Shown in pieces: positions 1-8,198 of a DNA stretch of 64,000 bases. The first letter of the stretch is position 1, and each line of letters opens with the position of its first letter. Position numbers and translations under genes: made by a program. The notes below the pieces were generated by a model. That model was not told the origin of the DNA and did not search any database. It saw nothing but the letters and a program-made list of their open reading frames with translations. The DNA comes from Bacteroidales bacterium UBA4116. GTDB taxonomy: Bacteria; Bacteroidota; Bacteroidia; Bacteroidales; Tannerellaceae. The stretch spans positions 57,687 to 121,686 of the forward strand of contig DFXE01000008.1 of assembly GCA_002381645.1 (NCBI GenBank), given 5' to 3'.

Positions 1-826
1 AAACAAAATCACCCATACCCAATCGGGGAATACCCTTCGCGCCCGAAGCAGAAACATCAGCCACACCATCCTCTGCGCCCTTCACCAGCCGGTAACCCGG
101 AACACGCCGCGAATACACCCGCTCCGCCTGCTCAATATACGAATTCAGCGTATCAATAAGAGTGCCCAGCAACGATGTCAACCCCTCATCCCGTTTCAGG
201 ATCACGCTCACACGATAAAAAGAATTGACCGTATCCGCTATCTCACCAAAAGCCGCATCACACTTTTTGCGGATATCCGACAACAAAACCTGGTGGACCA
301 TATGGAATTTCACCGAACGCCTGCGGTACAATACCTTAAAAGCCTCATTGCTACGTTCCAGCATCCCGATCAGCGGCGAGAACCCCAGGACATCCACACA
401 AGCAGCCGCATCAGGCTTACGAAGATCGTCGATCACATTTGTCAGCAACGCAGACTCTTCCGTATAAGCAGATACGTTCGCTTTCCTGTAATTACGAAGA
501 ATAAACAATAACCTGTCCGCCGCCTCCCTCTCCTCAAGAGTATCACTCAACGATTTAAACCCGACACCCCTTTTCAACCGGATAAATAACTCATTACGCC
601 TTACGTGAGCAGCCTGTATCTCATCCGTTTCCCCCAGTTTCAGGTTCGACTTATAAAAATCATCCTCCATTTTAAAACAAGACGCAAAAACTCCCCATTC
701 AGAAGCAAAACCCGGGATACGATCCACATGCGGCACGATTTCCTCATAAAAAGATTCAAACAGATCAAAATGCTCCGCATTCTTGAGCGAATAAAAAAAA
801 GACATTTTTTTCAGGATCATCTTCAT
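1..826 (-). CDS. DUF6261-like protein, 3' end beyond window
   Basis: An open frame on the minus strand runs uninterrupted from the left edge of the window to an ATG at 824-826 (275 codons seen, no stop). A further in-frame ATG lies at 878-880. I prefer the inner start because it gives MKMILKKMSFFYSLKN followed by AEHFDLFESFYEE, which resembles the short N-terminus I recall for the Bacteroidetes DUF6261 family. The middle part contains helical, charged segments (EEREAADRLLFILRNY and GFSPLIGMLERSNEAF) that also fit. There is no signal peptide and no known function. It is divergent from the GH2 gene, with a 434-base gap between. The family name is from memory; the coding frame itself is well supported. 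Confidence 0.6.
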   Translation of the reverse strand, partial: MKMILKKMSFFYSLKNAEHFDLFESFYEEIVPHVDRIPGFASEWGVFASCFKMEDDFYKSNLKLGETDEIQAAHVRRNELFIRLKRGVGFKSLSDTLEEREAADRLLFILRNYRKANVSAYTEESALLTNVIDDLRKPDAAACVDVLGFSPLIGMLERSNEAFKVLYRRRSVKFHMVHQVLLSDIRKKCDAAFGEIADTVNSFYRVSVILKRDEGLTSLLGTLIDTLNSYIEQAERVYSRRVPGYRLVKGAEDGVADVSASGAKGIPRLGMGDFV

Positions 827-1260
827 ACTGTCGTAAAGCTTATCTATAAATAAAACCCTGCACAAACCCGTAATGTTCATTTACCAGTAAAAGAAAAATC
901 CCCCTTTACCGGAACACCCGTAAACTATTATCAGTCATTTTCCGCAAAACCCGGACACCTTACAATTTCGTTTTCCGAAACTCCGGTGAACCAATACACC
1001 TCACCATTTCATTTTAAAGACATCCGGAAAACCGGAACCTTTATATTTTCGATTTCCGAAACATATACCCGGTATGAAGAAGATAAACCACTCGTGTTGA
1101 TTTTAAGAATTTTTATCATATTTATAACCTAAAAAAGTAAAATAAGCGTTCACTTTTTAATAATTCAAATATACCGGTGAATAATGATTTTTATGTAAGT
1201 TTGCCAAATACAAAAGAAAAAACCGGTAATCAATCATTCAAACAATACAAACGACGAAAA
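827..1260. other. Divergent intergenic region with imperfect repeats
   Basis: No gene is visible here. The top strand is rich in A and C. Two similar 26-base segments occur at 957-981 and 1037-1062, both starting ACCTT and ending TTCCGAAAC. A third partial version (TTTTCCGCAAAAC) lies near 938-950. They are spaced irregularly and could be regulator sites or remnants of a repeat. The rightmost part carries the promoter box of the GH2 gene. Confidence 0.5.
1196..1203 (+). promoter_or_regulatory. TAnnTTTG -7 box of the GH2 gene
   Basis: TAAGTTTG matches the Bacteroidetes -7 consensus TAnnTTTG exactly; no clear -33 TTTG is seen. Transcription would begin near 1210, which excludes the in-frame GTG at 1177 as the start and supports ATG 1261. 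Confidence 0.5.
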
Positions 1261-4200
1261 ATGAGACTGTTTTTATACCACCTTTGTTACATCAGCCTGC
1301 TTATACCATCAGGCATTTGCGCACAACAAACCAGTTTTATCCGCGATATTTACCAATACATAGAAAACCCCGCCATATACGGGCAGAACCAGGAAGAAGG
1401 AAGAACCTGCCACATACCCGAAAAGAACATCCCGCTCAACGGAGAATGGAAATTTTATTACAGCGATACCCCCGAAAAAATACCCGCCGACTTCTACCAG
1501 CCCGGATATAACATCCGCGCGTGGGAAACCATCACCGTGCCCTCCAACTGGGAAATGATGGGATACGGAGACAAGCTCTTCCGCAACGTGCACGCCCCCT
1601 TTAAAGCAAACCCGCCGCACGTACCCAGGGAATACAACCCCACCGGGGCATACCGCCGGCAATTCGACATACCCGGTCCGTGGACCCGGGGACAAATATT
1701 CCTGCGTTTAGAGAAAGTCGCGTCAGCATCCTTCATTTGGATAAACGGAAGGGAAGTCGGCTACAACGAAGGAGCACAAGAACCCGCCGAATACAACATC
1801 ACCCCCTATATCCGTGCCGGGAAAAACGACATCGCCGTACTCGTAACCAAATACTCCGACGGATATTACCTCGAAGGACAAGACTACTGGCGGCTGGCAG
1901 GCATTTTCGATGATGTCACCATCTACGCCACCCCACAAGTGCGCCTTTTCGACTGGCAGGTCGTGACCGACCTCGACGAAACCTACACCGACGCCACCCT
2001 GCATATAAAAACAGATATAAAGAAATACCAGCCCCTATCCGAAACAAAATTCACGCTAAAAACCACCCTGCACGATAACAACGGACAAACCATAAGCCAT
2101 CTCGAAAGCGATCCGTTCACGTTGACAACCCCAAAACAACAGGTCGCGCTCACAACCCTGGTAAAAAACCCGCGCAAATGGACTTCCGAAACACCCGACC
2201 TTTACACCCTGCACATACAACTCACAGACACAGCAGGCAATACCATAGACCAGGTGCGCACACGCATAGGCTTTAAAGAGACAGAAATACGCGACGGCAT
2301 ATTCTACCTCAACGGCGTTCCATTGAAAGTAAACGCCCAGAACTCACATATGCAACACCCCGAACTCGGGCACACGATGAACGAAAAAACCATCCGCAAA
2401 GACTTCGAAATACTCAAACAATTTAATTTCAACGCCGTGCGCACCTCCCATTATCCACCCGTAAACCGCTACCTCGAACTGGCCGACGAATACGGGCTTT
2501 ATATAATAGATGAAGCCGGAGTCGAAGCCCATGCCACCGAATTCATATCCGAAAAACCCGAATACACCCCAATGTATAAAGAACGCGTACGGCAAATGGT
2601 GCTGCGCGACAGGAACCATCCCTCCATCCTCTTCTGGAGCGCCGGAAACGAAAGCGGCGAAGGATCCAACATAACAGAAGTCGTAAAAGAAGGCAGGAAA
2701 TACGACCATACCCGCTACTGGATGTATGGCGGCAACGCTTTCGCACATCCCGCCGAAGATATTATAGGACCACGCTATCCCACACCGATGGAACTCGAAA
2801 TGCAGGTAGGGATCACACCCGACAGCAACGAGCTCCGCCCGTCATTCATGGACGAATACCTTTCCGTAGCCGGTAACGGCGGAGGCGGTCTCGACGACTA
2901 CTGGCGCGTCATCTACGCCCACCCGCGTATCATAGGCGGTGCCATCTGGGACTTTGTAAGCACAGGAATAACCGAACGCGTACGCCGTATCAAAGACTCC
3001 TCGCCGCACAACACACCCGTCCACCTGATGGGTAACGCCCGGCTGGTGGACGGGCCGGAAGATAACGTTGCCGACCTCAACGGACACGACCAGTGGATAG
3101 AAGTCTACCGCAGCAGGAATGTAGAAATAAACGGCAACCAACTCACACTCGCCTGCGAAGTATACCCACGGAAACTGATCAGCAGTTGCGGATCACTCAT
3201 AACCAAAGGAAGTTACCAGTACGGATTGCAACAACGCGGCAAAGATTCGCTCGAATTTTATATCCACACTACCCAAACCCACCGCCTCAAAGCAGCAATC
3301 CCCCCGGACTGGGAAAACAACTGGCACCAGGTAACAGCAACCTACGACGGCCGGACCATGGCCATCCACATAGACGGAAAAGAAAAAGCAAGCATGAAAG
3401 CATCAGGCAACATCACCAATTTCCCTTTCCCGGTCAACATCGGGCGGAACGCGGAAATACACGGTCAGGAAACCGACGTTTACATCTGCGACGCACAATT
3501 CAACAACGTGGGCATCTTTCCCCGGGCACTCCCACCCGGAAAACTTGATCCCCGGGAAGCCGCCCTATGGCTCGAATTCGAAGAAGAAACCGACGAAGGC
3601 CCGTTTTACAGCTATGGCATAGGAGCACGTACATACGGGAGCATATGGCCCGACCGCACCGTGCAACCCGAAATGTGGCAAATGAAAAAGACCGTCCAAC
3701 CCATATCCGTCACCCTCGTCGACGCCGGGCAGGGACTCGTGGAAGTGTGGAACCGCAACCACTACCTGAACACCTCCCACTATAAAACACACTGGTCCAT
3801 AGTAGCCGACGGACTCATCATACAAGAAGGAGACATCCACCTCGACGTTCCGCCACTCAGTAAAAAAGTGATCACCCTCCCCTATATCCAACCCGCGATA
3901 ACCCCGGGCACAGAATACTACCTGACCATAAGCAGCACACTCAAACAAGACGAAATATGGGCGCATGCCGGACACGAAGTAGCCTGGGACCAATTCCAAC
4001 TGCCCTGGACCCTTCCCCCCGCGCCCGAGCCACAATACGACGGCCAGCCCGCCACCCTTGCCACAACAACAGACGAAATAAAAGTCACAGGCCGGAATTT
4101 CCGGTACACCTTCGACCGCCGCACCGGAGCCCTCGCGTCTATGCAGGTCCACGGCAGGGAAATGCTCCGTTCGCCCCTTAAAATGAATATATGGCGCGCG

Positions 4201-4998
4201 CCGCTGGCCAACGAGCAGGACGAATGGAGTTCGTACAATATCAACACATCACAATGGAAAACAGGATACGGCCGCCATATCGTAACCGAATTCTATTCCA
4301 CAGGCATCGACACCCTCACCCATATACCCCTCTCCGTAGAAACAAAAGAAGCAGCAGGAAAAATATACGTCGACGTACGCGAAATCTGGCTTACCGGCAG
4401 CAGCACTATGGAAAAGAAAGACCTTTACATATGGGGAATGCAAAGTAACGGGTTCGAAAACCAGTACACCTACATCATCGACGGAGAAGGGCAGGTCACC
4501 ATCAAACATACAATCCTACCCCAGGGAAGAATGCCCGCGTGGCTGCCCCGGATAGGCATTACACTCGCATTAGACAAAAACCTCCGCCAGGTAGAATGGT
4601 ACGGACGCGGGCCATACGAAAATTACCCCGACCGGAAGACCGGATATAAAATAGACATCTACCAGACCACCGTCGACGATATGTACGAACCCTACCTTAT
4701 CCCGCAAGATTACGGGCTGCGTACCGATACCCGCTGGGTGAGCCTCACCGGCGAAGAAGGCACAGGAATAATGTTCCGGGCAGACGGACAGTTCAATTTC
4801 AACGCCTACCCGTACACAACCGACAACCTTACAAAAGCCATGTACACCTACCAGTTGCAGGAGTACGACGGAATAACGTTCAACCTCGATTACGCCACGT
4901 CAGGCGTCGGCTGCACTGCCCGCTCTATCCTGAACGCCTACAGGGCGTTACCACAGAAATATGAGCGGACAATCACAATAAAACCCGTAGGAATGTAA
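1261..4998 (+). CDS. Secreted GH2 beta-galactosidase with inserted LamG-like domain
   Basis: A 1245-residue glycoside hydrolase family 2 enzyme predicted to remove terminal beta-galactosyl (or related beta-linked) sugars in the periplasm or at the surface. In order: signal peptide (residues 1-21, ending GICAQQ); GH2 sugar-binding domain with NGEWKFYY and VPSNWEMMGYG; Ig-like domain; TIM barrel with the NGVPLKVNAQNSHMQHPELG and DEAGVEAH signatures. The acid/base is Glu464 in SAGNESGEG. The nucleophile is probably Glu532 in MDEYLSVAGNGGG. A concanavalin/LamG-like insert spans about 608-775, and a beta-galactosidase small-chain domain about 939-1240. Start ATG 1261 is chosen because a -7 box overlaps the upstream GTG and because it begins the signal peptide. 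It is a single gene upstream of PUL 1, separated from it by a REP cluster, so a role in the same glycan pathway is inferred. Exact substrate is unknown. Confidence 0.88.
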   Translation: MRLFLYHLCYISLLIPSGICAQQTSFIRDIYQYIENPAIYGQNQEEGRTCHIPEKNIPLNGEWKFYYSDTPEKIPADFYQPGYNIRAWETITVPSNWEMMGYGDKLFRNVHAPFKANPPHVPREYNPTGAYRRQFDIPGPWTRGQIFLRLEKVASASFIWINGREVGYNEGAQEPAEYNITPYIRAGKNDIAVLVTKYSDGYYLEGQDYWRLAGIFDDVTIYATPQVRLFDWQVVTDLDETYTDATLHIKTDIKKYQPLSETKFTLKTTLHDNNGQTISHLESDPFTLTTPKQQVALTTLVKNPRKWTSETPDLYTLHIQLTDTAGNTIDQVRTRIGFKETEIRDGIFYLNGVPLKVNAQNSHMQHPELGHTMNEKTIRKDFEILKQFNFNAVRTSHYPPVNRYLELADEYGLYIIDEAGVEAHATEFISEKPEYTPMYKERVRQMVLRDRNHPSILFWSAGNESGEGSNITEVVKEGRKYDHTRYWMYGGNAFAHPAEDIIGPRYPTPMELEMQVGITPDSNELRPSFMDEYLSVAGNGGGGLDDYWRVIYAHPRIIGGAIWDFVSTGITERVRRIKDSSPHNTPVHLMGNARLVDGPEDNVADLNGHDQWIEVYRSRNVEINGNQLTLACEVYPRKLISSCGSLITKGSYQYGLQQRGKDSLEFYIHTTQTHRLKAAIPPDWENNWHQVTATYDGRTMAIHIDGKEKASMKASGNITNFPFPVNIGRNAEIHGQETDVYICDAQFNNVGIFPRALPPGKLDPREAALWLEFEEETDEGPFYSYGIGARTYGSIWPDRTVQPEMWQMKKTVQPISVTLVDAGQGLVEVWNRNHYLNTSHYKTHWSIVADGLIIQEGDIHLDVPPLSKKVITLPYIQPAITPGTEYYLTISSTLKQDEIWAHAGHEVAWDQFQLPWTLPPAPEPQYDGQPATLATTTDEIKVTGRNFRYTFDRRTGALASMQVHGREMLRSPLKMNIWRAPLANEQDEWSSYNINTSQWKTGYGRHIVTEFYSTGIDTLTHIPLSVETKEAAGKIYVDVREIWLTGSSTMEKKDLYIWGMQSNGFENQYTYIIDGEGQVTIKHTILPQGRMPAWLPRIGITLALDKNLRQVEWYGRGPYENYPDRKTGYKIDIYQTTVDDMYEPYLIPQDYGLRTDTRWVSLTGEEGTGIMFRADGQFNFNAYPYTTDNLTKAMYTYQLQEYDGITFNLDYATSGVGCTARSILNAYRALPQKYERTITIKPVGM

Positions 4999-5040
4999 GA
5001 AAACCACCCTTTTCCTGCCGGATATCCAATAAAAAAGCTT

Positions 5041-5323
5041 ACCAGCCACTCCCTATGAGCTGTAGCCCCCATATATTCCAGCCCGGGGGCCCCGATCATG
5101 TCAGGAAAATCTTTATCAGGGTTACAAGTCCTCCATTAAGGGCTGGAAGCCTTTAATATTTCAGCCCGGGATGCAATCCCGGGTAATATGGATAACAAAA
5201 TAAACCAGAGTGCCGGGGGCACGGCACAAAAAATAGTCCCTTCTCCCAACACGCTGTTAATTCTTACATTATCATCCTCAGGATTAAAATTCCACATTGA
5301 ACCAGTAGGGATTTCCAATCCCT
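5041..5323. repeat. REP-like hairpin cluster, left of the transposase remnant
   Basis: This gap (4999-5467) has no gene but holds several short palindromes. They are AAGG..CCTT around 5139-5153; CCCGGGAT-GCA-ATCCCGGG at 5165-5183 (8-bp stem, 3-base loop); TGCCG..CGGCA at 5211-5226; and AGGGATT-TCC-AATCCCT at 5307-5323. The same phrase types (GGCTGGAAGCC, TTCAGCCC, GTGCCGG) recur right of the transposase remnant. This is the pattern of REP elements moved by IS200-like RAYT transposases. Confidence 0.7.
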
Positions 5324-5467
5324 TATTTGCTTTCAGACCGTAACTTATTAAAAAACCTTCAACTCAGCCACACCTACTATAATATGACAATTATTTGAAG
5401 CGTCGGAAGCACCAAACGAAAATAATTATGTAAATTTACCACCACCAAACCCAATTATTAAAACACT

Positions 5468-5886
5468 ATGTCCCAATCCTTGACTAAACTATACGTACAT
5501 ATAGTTTTTCACATCAAAGGCAATACAACCCCGTTACGTGAAAAAGAATCACAACAATTACATTCCTATATTGCCGGCATTCTCAAATCACATGACTCAA
5601 TACCCGTTCAAATAAACAGTACAGATAATCATATCCATATTTTATGTGTCCTGTCTAAAAACATAGCCTTAGCCACATTAGTACAACAAATAAAAGCCGG
5701 TTCATCAGGCTGGATAAAAACATTGCAGGCTTCTCGGTCAGCCCTTCCGTCCATGACAGAACAGTACAATACATTCGAAACCAGAAAGAGCACCACAAAA
5801 AGATGGATTTTAAAGAAGAAATCCTCCTGTTCTTCAAAGAATATCAAATCGAATACGATGAAAGATATGTATGGCTGGACGATTAA
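5468..5886 (+). pseudogene. IS200-like / RAYT-type HUH transposase, broken by deletion and frameshift
   Basis: The first frame (5468 to about 5725) begins MSQSLTKLYVHIVFHIK and contains the HUH motif in DNHIHILC, then GSSGWIKTL. The homologous continuation is in another frame from 5728: GFSVSPSVHDRTVQYIRNQ, then KEHHKKMDFKEE, ending YDERYVWLDD and TAA at 5884-5886. The family normally has about 12-15 residues (of the type ..YFxWQxGYGA) between these two parts. An internal deletion that also shifts the frame therefore explains the break. The Tyr of VQYIRNQ is the likely catalytic tyrosine, now out of frame. Read straight through, the first frame gives a meaningless C-terminus. REP-like hairpins flank both sides, as expected for a REP-associated transposase. 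Confidence 0.8.
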
Positions 5887-5896
5887 ATACGTATCA

Positions 5897-6187
5897 TGCC
5901 TCCGGCACTACTGTACGATCGATCAACATACCCGGGGCTCCGTTACACTCCACCCAGGGCTGAAATCCAGTCATGTTAGGAAGATTTAAATTGCAAGTAA
6001 ATAAAAAGGCTGGAGGCCTTTGATACTTCAGCCCAAGGTGAAACCTTGGGAATTGTAATACATTGATAAATACAGTGCTGTAAGCACGAAACATATTTTA
6101 TGCCGTGCCTCCGGCACTCACGTTTGTTTATGCTGTCAATTTGCCCAGGATTGCATCCTGGGCTGAATTATGAAGGGCTTCCAGCCC
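5897..6187. repeat. REP-like hairpin cluster, right of the transposase remnant
   Basis: Gap 5887-6296 has no gene. Palindromes seen are TGCC-TCC-GGCA at 5897-5907; AAAGGC..GCCTTT at 6005-6021; CCCAAGGT-GAA-ACCTTGGG at 6032-6050; GTGCT-GTA-AGCAC at 6075-6087; GTGCC-TCC-GGCAC at 6105-6117; GCCCAGGAT-TGC-ATCCTGGGC at 6143-6163; and GGGCT-TCC-AGCCC at 6175-6187. Nearly all have three-base loops, and the stems fall into three recurring classes, so they look like a composite repeat rather than chance terminators. Confidence 0.72.
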
Positions 6188-6296
6188 ACGGAAAGCGGTT
6201 TGTAAAACAAATTAAATTTTTCCGAACATGACTGGATGAAATCTTGGGTTGACAATATAAACAAACCCGACTGCCCCAACGTATACACTTCACATA

Positions 6297-6851
6297 TCAA
6301 GAAAAGACCATCATAATGAGCGGCAGGTAATCCTTCAATTTCCGGCGGAGGATCACCAGCGACTGTTTGATCCGGTATTCAACCGTTTTTACCGAAACAC
6401 CCAACTGCTCCGCAACCTGCACGTTCGTACGGTCGCCAAAACGGCTCAGGATAAACGTCTCACGGAAAACCGGGGGCAATTCATTGATCGCCTTCTCAAT
6501 ATTCTCCGACAACTCATTCACCAGGTAATAATCAGGATCCTCAAACTGGTCTTTCATTCTCTCATAGATCGCGGAATGTATCCGCTCGTGATACAGCTGC
6601 TTTTTGATAGCATTCAGGCAGCGGAAGCGGGTAGCAGTAAACAAATACGATTTAAGCGAAGTCTCTACAACAATATCCTCACGGTTTTCCCAAAGGTGGA
6701 GCATCAGGTCCTGTACCAGCTCTTCCGCATCATCATCCGGAATAAATTGCGAAGCGAACTCGCTCAGAGGCGAGTAATATTTAATAAACAATTGTTTATA
6801 AGCCTCACGGTCGCCGGAGTACAACAACAATAAAATCTCAGGGTCGTTCAT
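6297..6851 (-). CDS. ECF RNA polymerase sigma factor of PUL 1
   Basis: A 184-residue extracytoplasmic-function sigma factor of the Bacteroidetes PUL type. The sigma-2 region covers about residues 20-90 (DDDAEELVQDLMLHLWENRED, then SLKSYLFTATRFRCLNAIKK). The sigma-4 region covers about 118-170 (LPPVFRETFILSRF, then NVQVAEQLGVSVKTVEYRIK). It should direct transcription of the adjoining susCD genes when released by the FecR anti-sigma. It is transcribed divergently from fecR (131-base gap) rather than in the same direction, and its 3' end faces the REP cluster. A -7 box on the minus strand lies 34 bases upstream of the start. Confidence 0.9.
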   Translation of the reverse strand: MNDPEILLLLYSGDREAYKQLFIKYYSPLSEFASQFIPDDDAEELVQDLMLHLWENREDIVVETSLKSYLFTATRFRCLNAIKKQLYHERIHSAIYERMKDQFEDPDYYLVNELSENIEKAINELPPVFRETFILSRFGDRTNVQVAEQLGVSVKTVEYRIKQSLVILRRKLKDYLPLIMMVFS

Positions 6852-6884
6852 ACACTACTATTTGCTTGCTCACAGGTATTCATA

Positions 6885-6892
6885 CAAAGGTA
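6885..6892 (-). promoter_or_regulatory. TAnnTTTG -7 box of the divergent sigma gene
   Basis: On the minus strand the sequence reads TACCTTTG, an exact TAnnTTTG match. A TTTA lies 21 bases upstream, a weak -33. It is placed correctly for the sigma gene starting at 6851. Confidence 0.45.
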
Positions 6893-6982
6893 GAATTAAA
6901 ATCCGACAGCCTGTAAAAAAATACGGCATTAACGTTAGGGTAAGCAAACCGCGGAATTGTCGTATATATAGAAACAGACAAA

Positions 6983-8029
6983 ATGGAAGAACATACACCA
7001 CATAAAACAGACGGATCGCCCGAAGTCACCCTGCTCTTACACTATATCAAAGGCGAAGCAACCGCCGTTGAAAAGAAAACGGTAGAAGAATGGCTGTACA
7101 GCCACCCGTCGCACGAAAAAGAATTAGAGCAGATCGCCCGTATCTATTTCGCACAAGAAACAAAACACCGGATACAATCGCGGGATCCGCTGGCAGCCTT
7201 CCGGAAAGTAGAAGAGCAGATCAGGCAAAAAAGGCGCCGTCTTTGGATAACAAAAGCCGCAACCGTTGCAGCCTGCCTGGCCGGGATCATAACCCTGTCA
7301 ACAGTCATGGCCATTTACCTCAATAAAAAAGCAACCACCCTGCCGCAAACCATTACGATAACCGCCAACGCCGGAATGCGTACCCAATTCGACCTGCCCG
7401 ACGGCACGATCGTACACCTTAACTCCGGAAGCACCTTCACCTACCCCGTTCCCTACGATAAGAACGAGCGCAAGGTGACGCTTACAGGAGAAGCCTACTT
7501 CAAAGTGGCCCCCGACACCCGAAAGCCCTTTACCGTAAATGTGTACAACGACCAATTCAAAGTAAAAGTTCTCGGAACCGAATTTAACATACAAGCCTAC
7601 ACCTACGACAACGAAATAAATACGACACTCGTCTCCGGATCAGTGGAACTGGAATATGCAGGCGCAAAAATCCGCCGGTTAACACCCGGCGAGAAAGCCG
7701 TATACAACCAGGAAACAAAGCAGCTAAGCGTAAGCCGTTCCAATACGCAGATAGAAACCGCCTGGACAGAAGGAAAACTTATTTTCCGCGACACCCCCAT
7801 ACCCGAAGTCCTCAAACGGCTTTCACACTATTACAATGTAAAATTCGAGATCAGCGATCCCGAAATAGAAAAATACCACTTCACCGGTACATTTATAAAC
7901 AAACAACTATCACAGGTGCTCGATTACCTTCAAATATCATCCAATATAAACTATAAGATAAACTCAACAGAAGAAGACGACAGCACCGGAATGAAATATT
8001 CCACCATTACGCTGTGGAAGAAAAAATAA
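6983..8029 (+). CDS. FecR-family anti-sigma factor of PUL 1
   Basis: A 348-residue inner-membrane anti-sigma factor. The cytoplasmic N-terminal part (1-85) has LLLHYIKGEATAVEKKTVEEW, the usual sigma-binding segment. One membrane helix is at about 89-111 (VAACLAGIITLSTVMAIYL). The periplasmic FecR domain follows (FDLPDGTIVHLNSGSTFTYP, VTLTGEAYFKVAPDTRKPF, KVLGTEFNIQAY). The C-terminal STN-like segment (about 265-330) should contact the SusC N-terminal domain. It passes the signal from the outer-membrane SusC to the sigma factor. It heads a plus-strand run fecR-susC-susD-GH106-GH78. Confidence 0.92.
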   Translation: MEEHTPHKTDGSPEVTLLLHYIKGEATAVEKKTVEEWLYSHPSHEKELEQIARIYFAQETKHRIQSRDPLAAFRKVEEQIRQKRRRLWITKAATVAACLAGIITLSTVMAIYLNKKATTLPQTITITANAGMRTQFDLPDGTIVHLNSGSTFTYPVPYDKNERKVTLTGEAYFKVAPDTRKPFTVNVYNDQFKVKVLGTEFNIQAYTYDNEINTTLVSGSVELEYAGAKIRRLTPGEKAVYNQETKQLSVSRSNTQIETAWTEGKLIFRDTPIPEVLKRLSHYYNVKFEISDPEIEKYHFTGTFINKQLSQVLDYLQISSNINYKINSTEEDDSTGMKYSTITLWKKK

Positions 8030-8092
8030 CATGTAAAACTTTAAAACAAATGCCTATGACGAATACGAATTAAACCCGACGGCCTGAAAAAA

Positions 8093-8126
8093 CATACGGA
8101 AAAATGTTGCAGCATTTTTCCGTATG
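8093..8126. promoter_or_regulatory. Perfect stem-loop between fecR and susC of PUL 1
   Basis: CATACGGAAAAATG (8093-8106) and its exact complement CATTTTTCCGTATG (8113-8126) form a 14-bp stem with a 6-base loop. No T-run follows, so it is not a classical terminator. It could attenuate or process the mRNA. It overlaps the first possible ATG (8124) of the SusC frame, which argues against that start. Confidence 0.6.
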
Positions 8127-8198
8127 AAACAATCCGTAACAGGCCGTTACCAACGAGTTAACGAATCAATTTTTTCAATCTTAAATCATTACAAATAT

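Noticed and set aside
1..880. Three short plus-strand frames in the first 880 bases
   Set aside because: They are opposite an uninterrupted minus-strand frame with the character of a real protein (DUF6261-like).
3565..4152. 195-codon minus-strand open frame opposite the GH2 gene
   Set aside because: It lies wholly opposite a clear GH2 coding region and results from the C-rich, T-poor top strand; its translation is Val/Phe/Gly-rich with no domain.
5468..5989. Single intact 173-residue protein at the transposase locus
   Set aside because: The C-terminal 85 residues in that frame are unrelated to the family, while the correct C-terminus is found in another frame; hence pseudogene.
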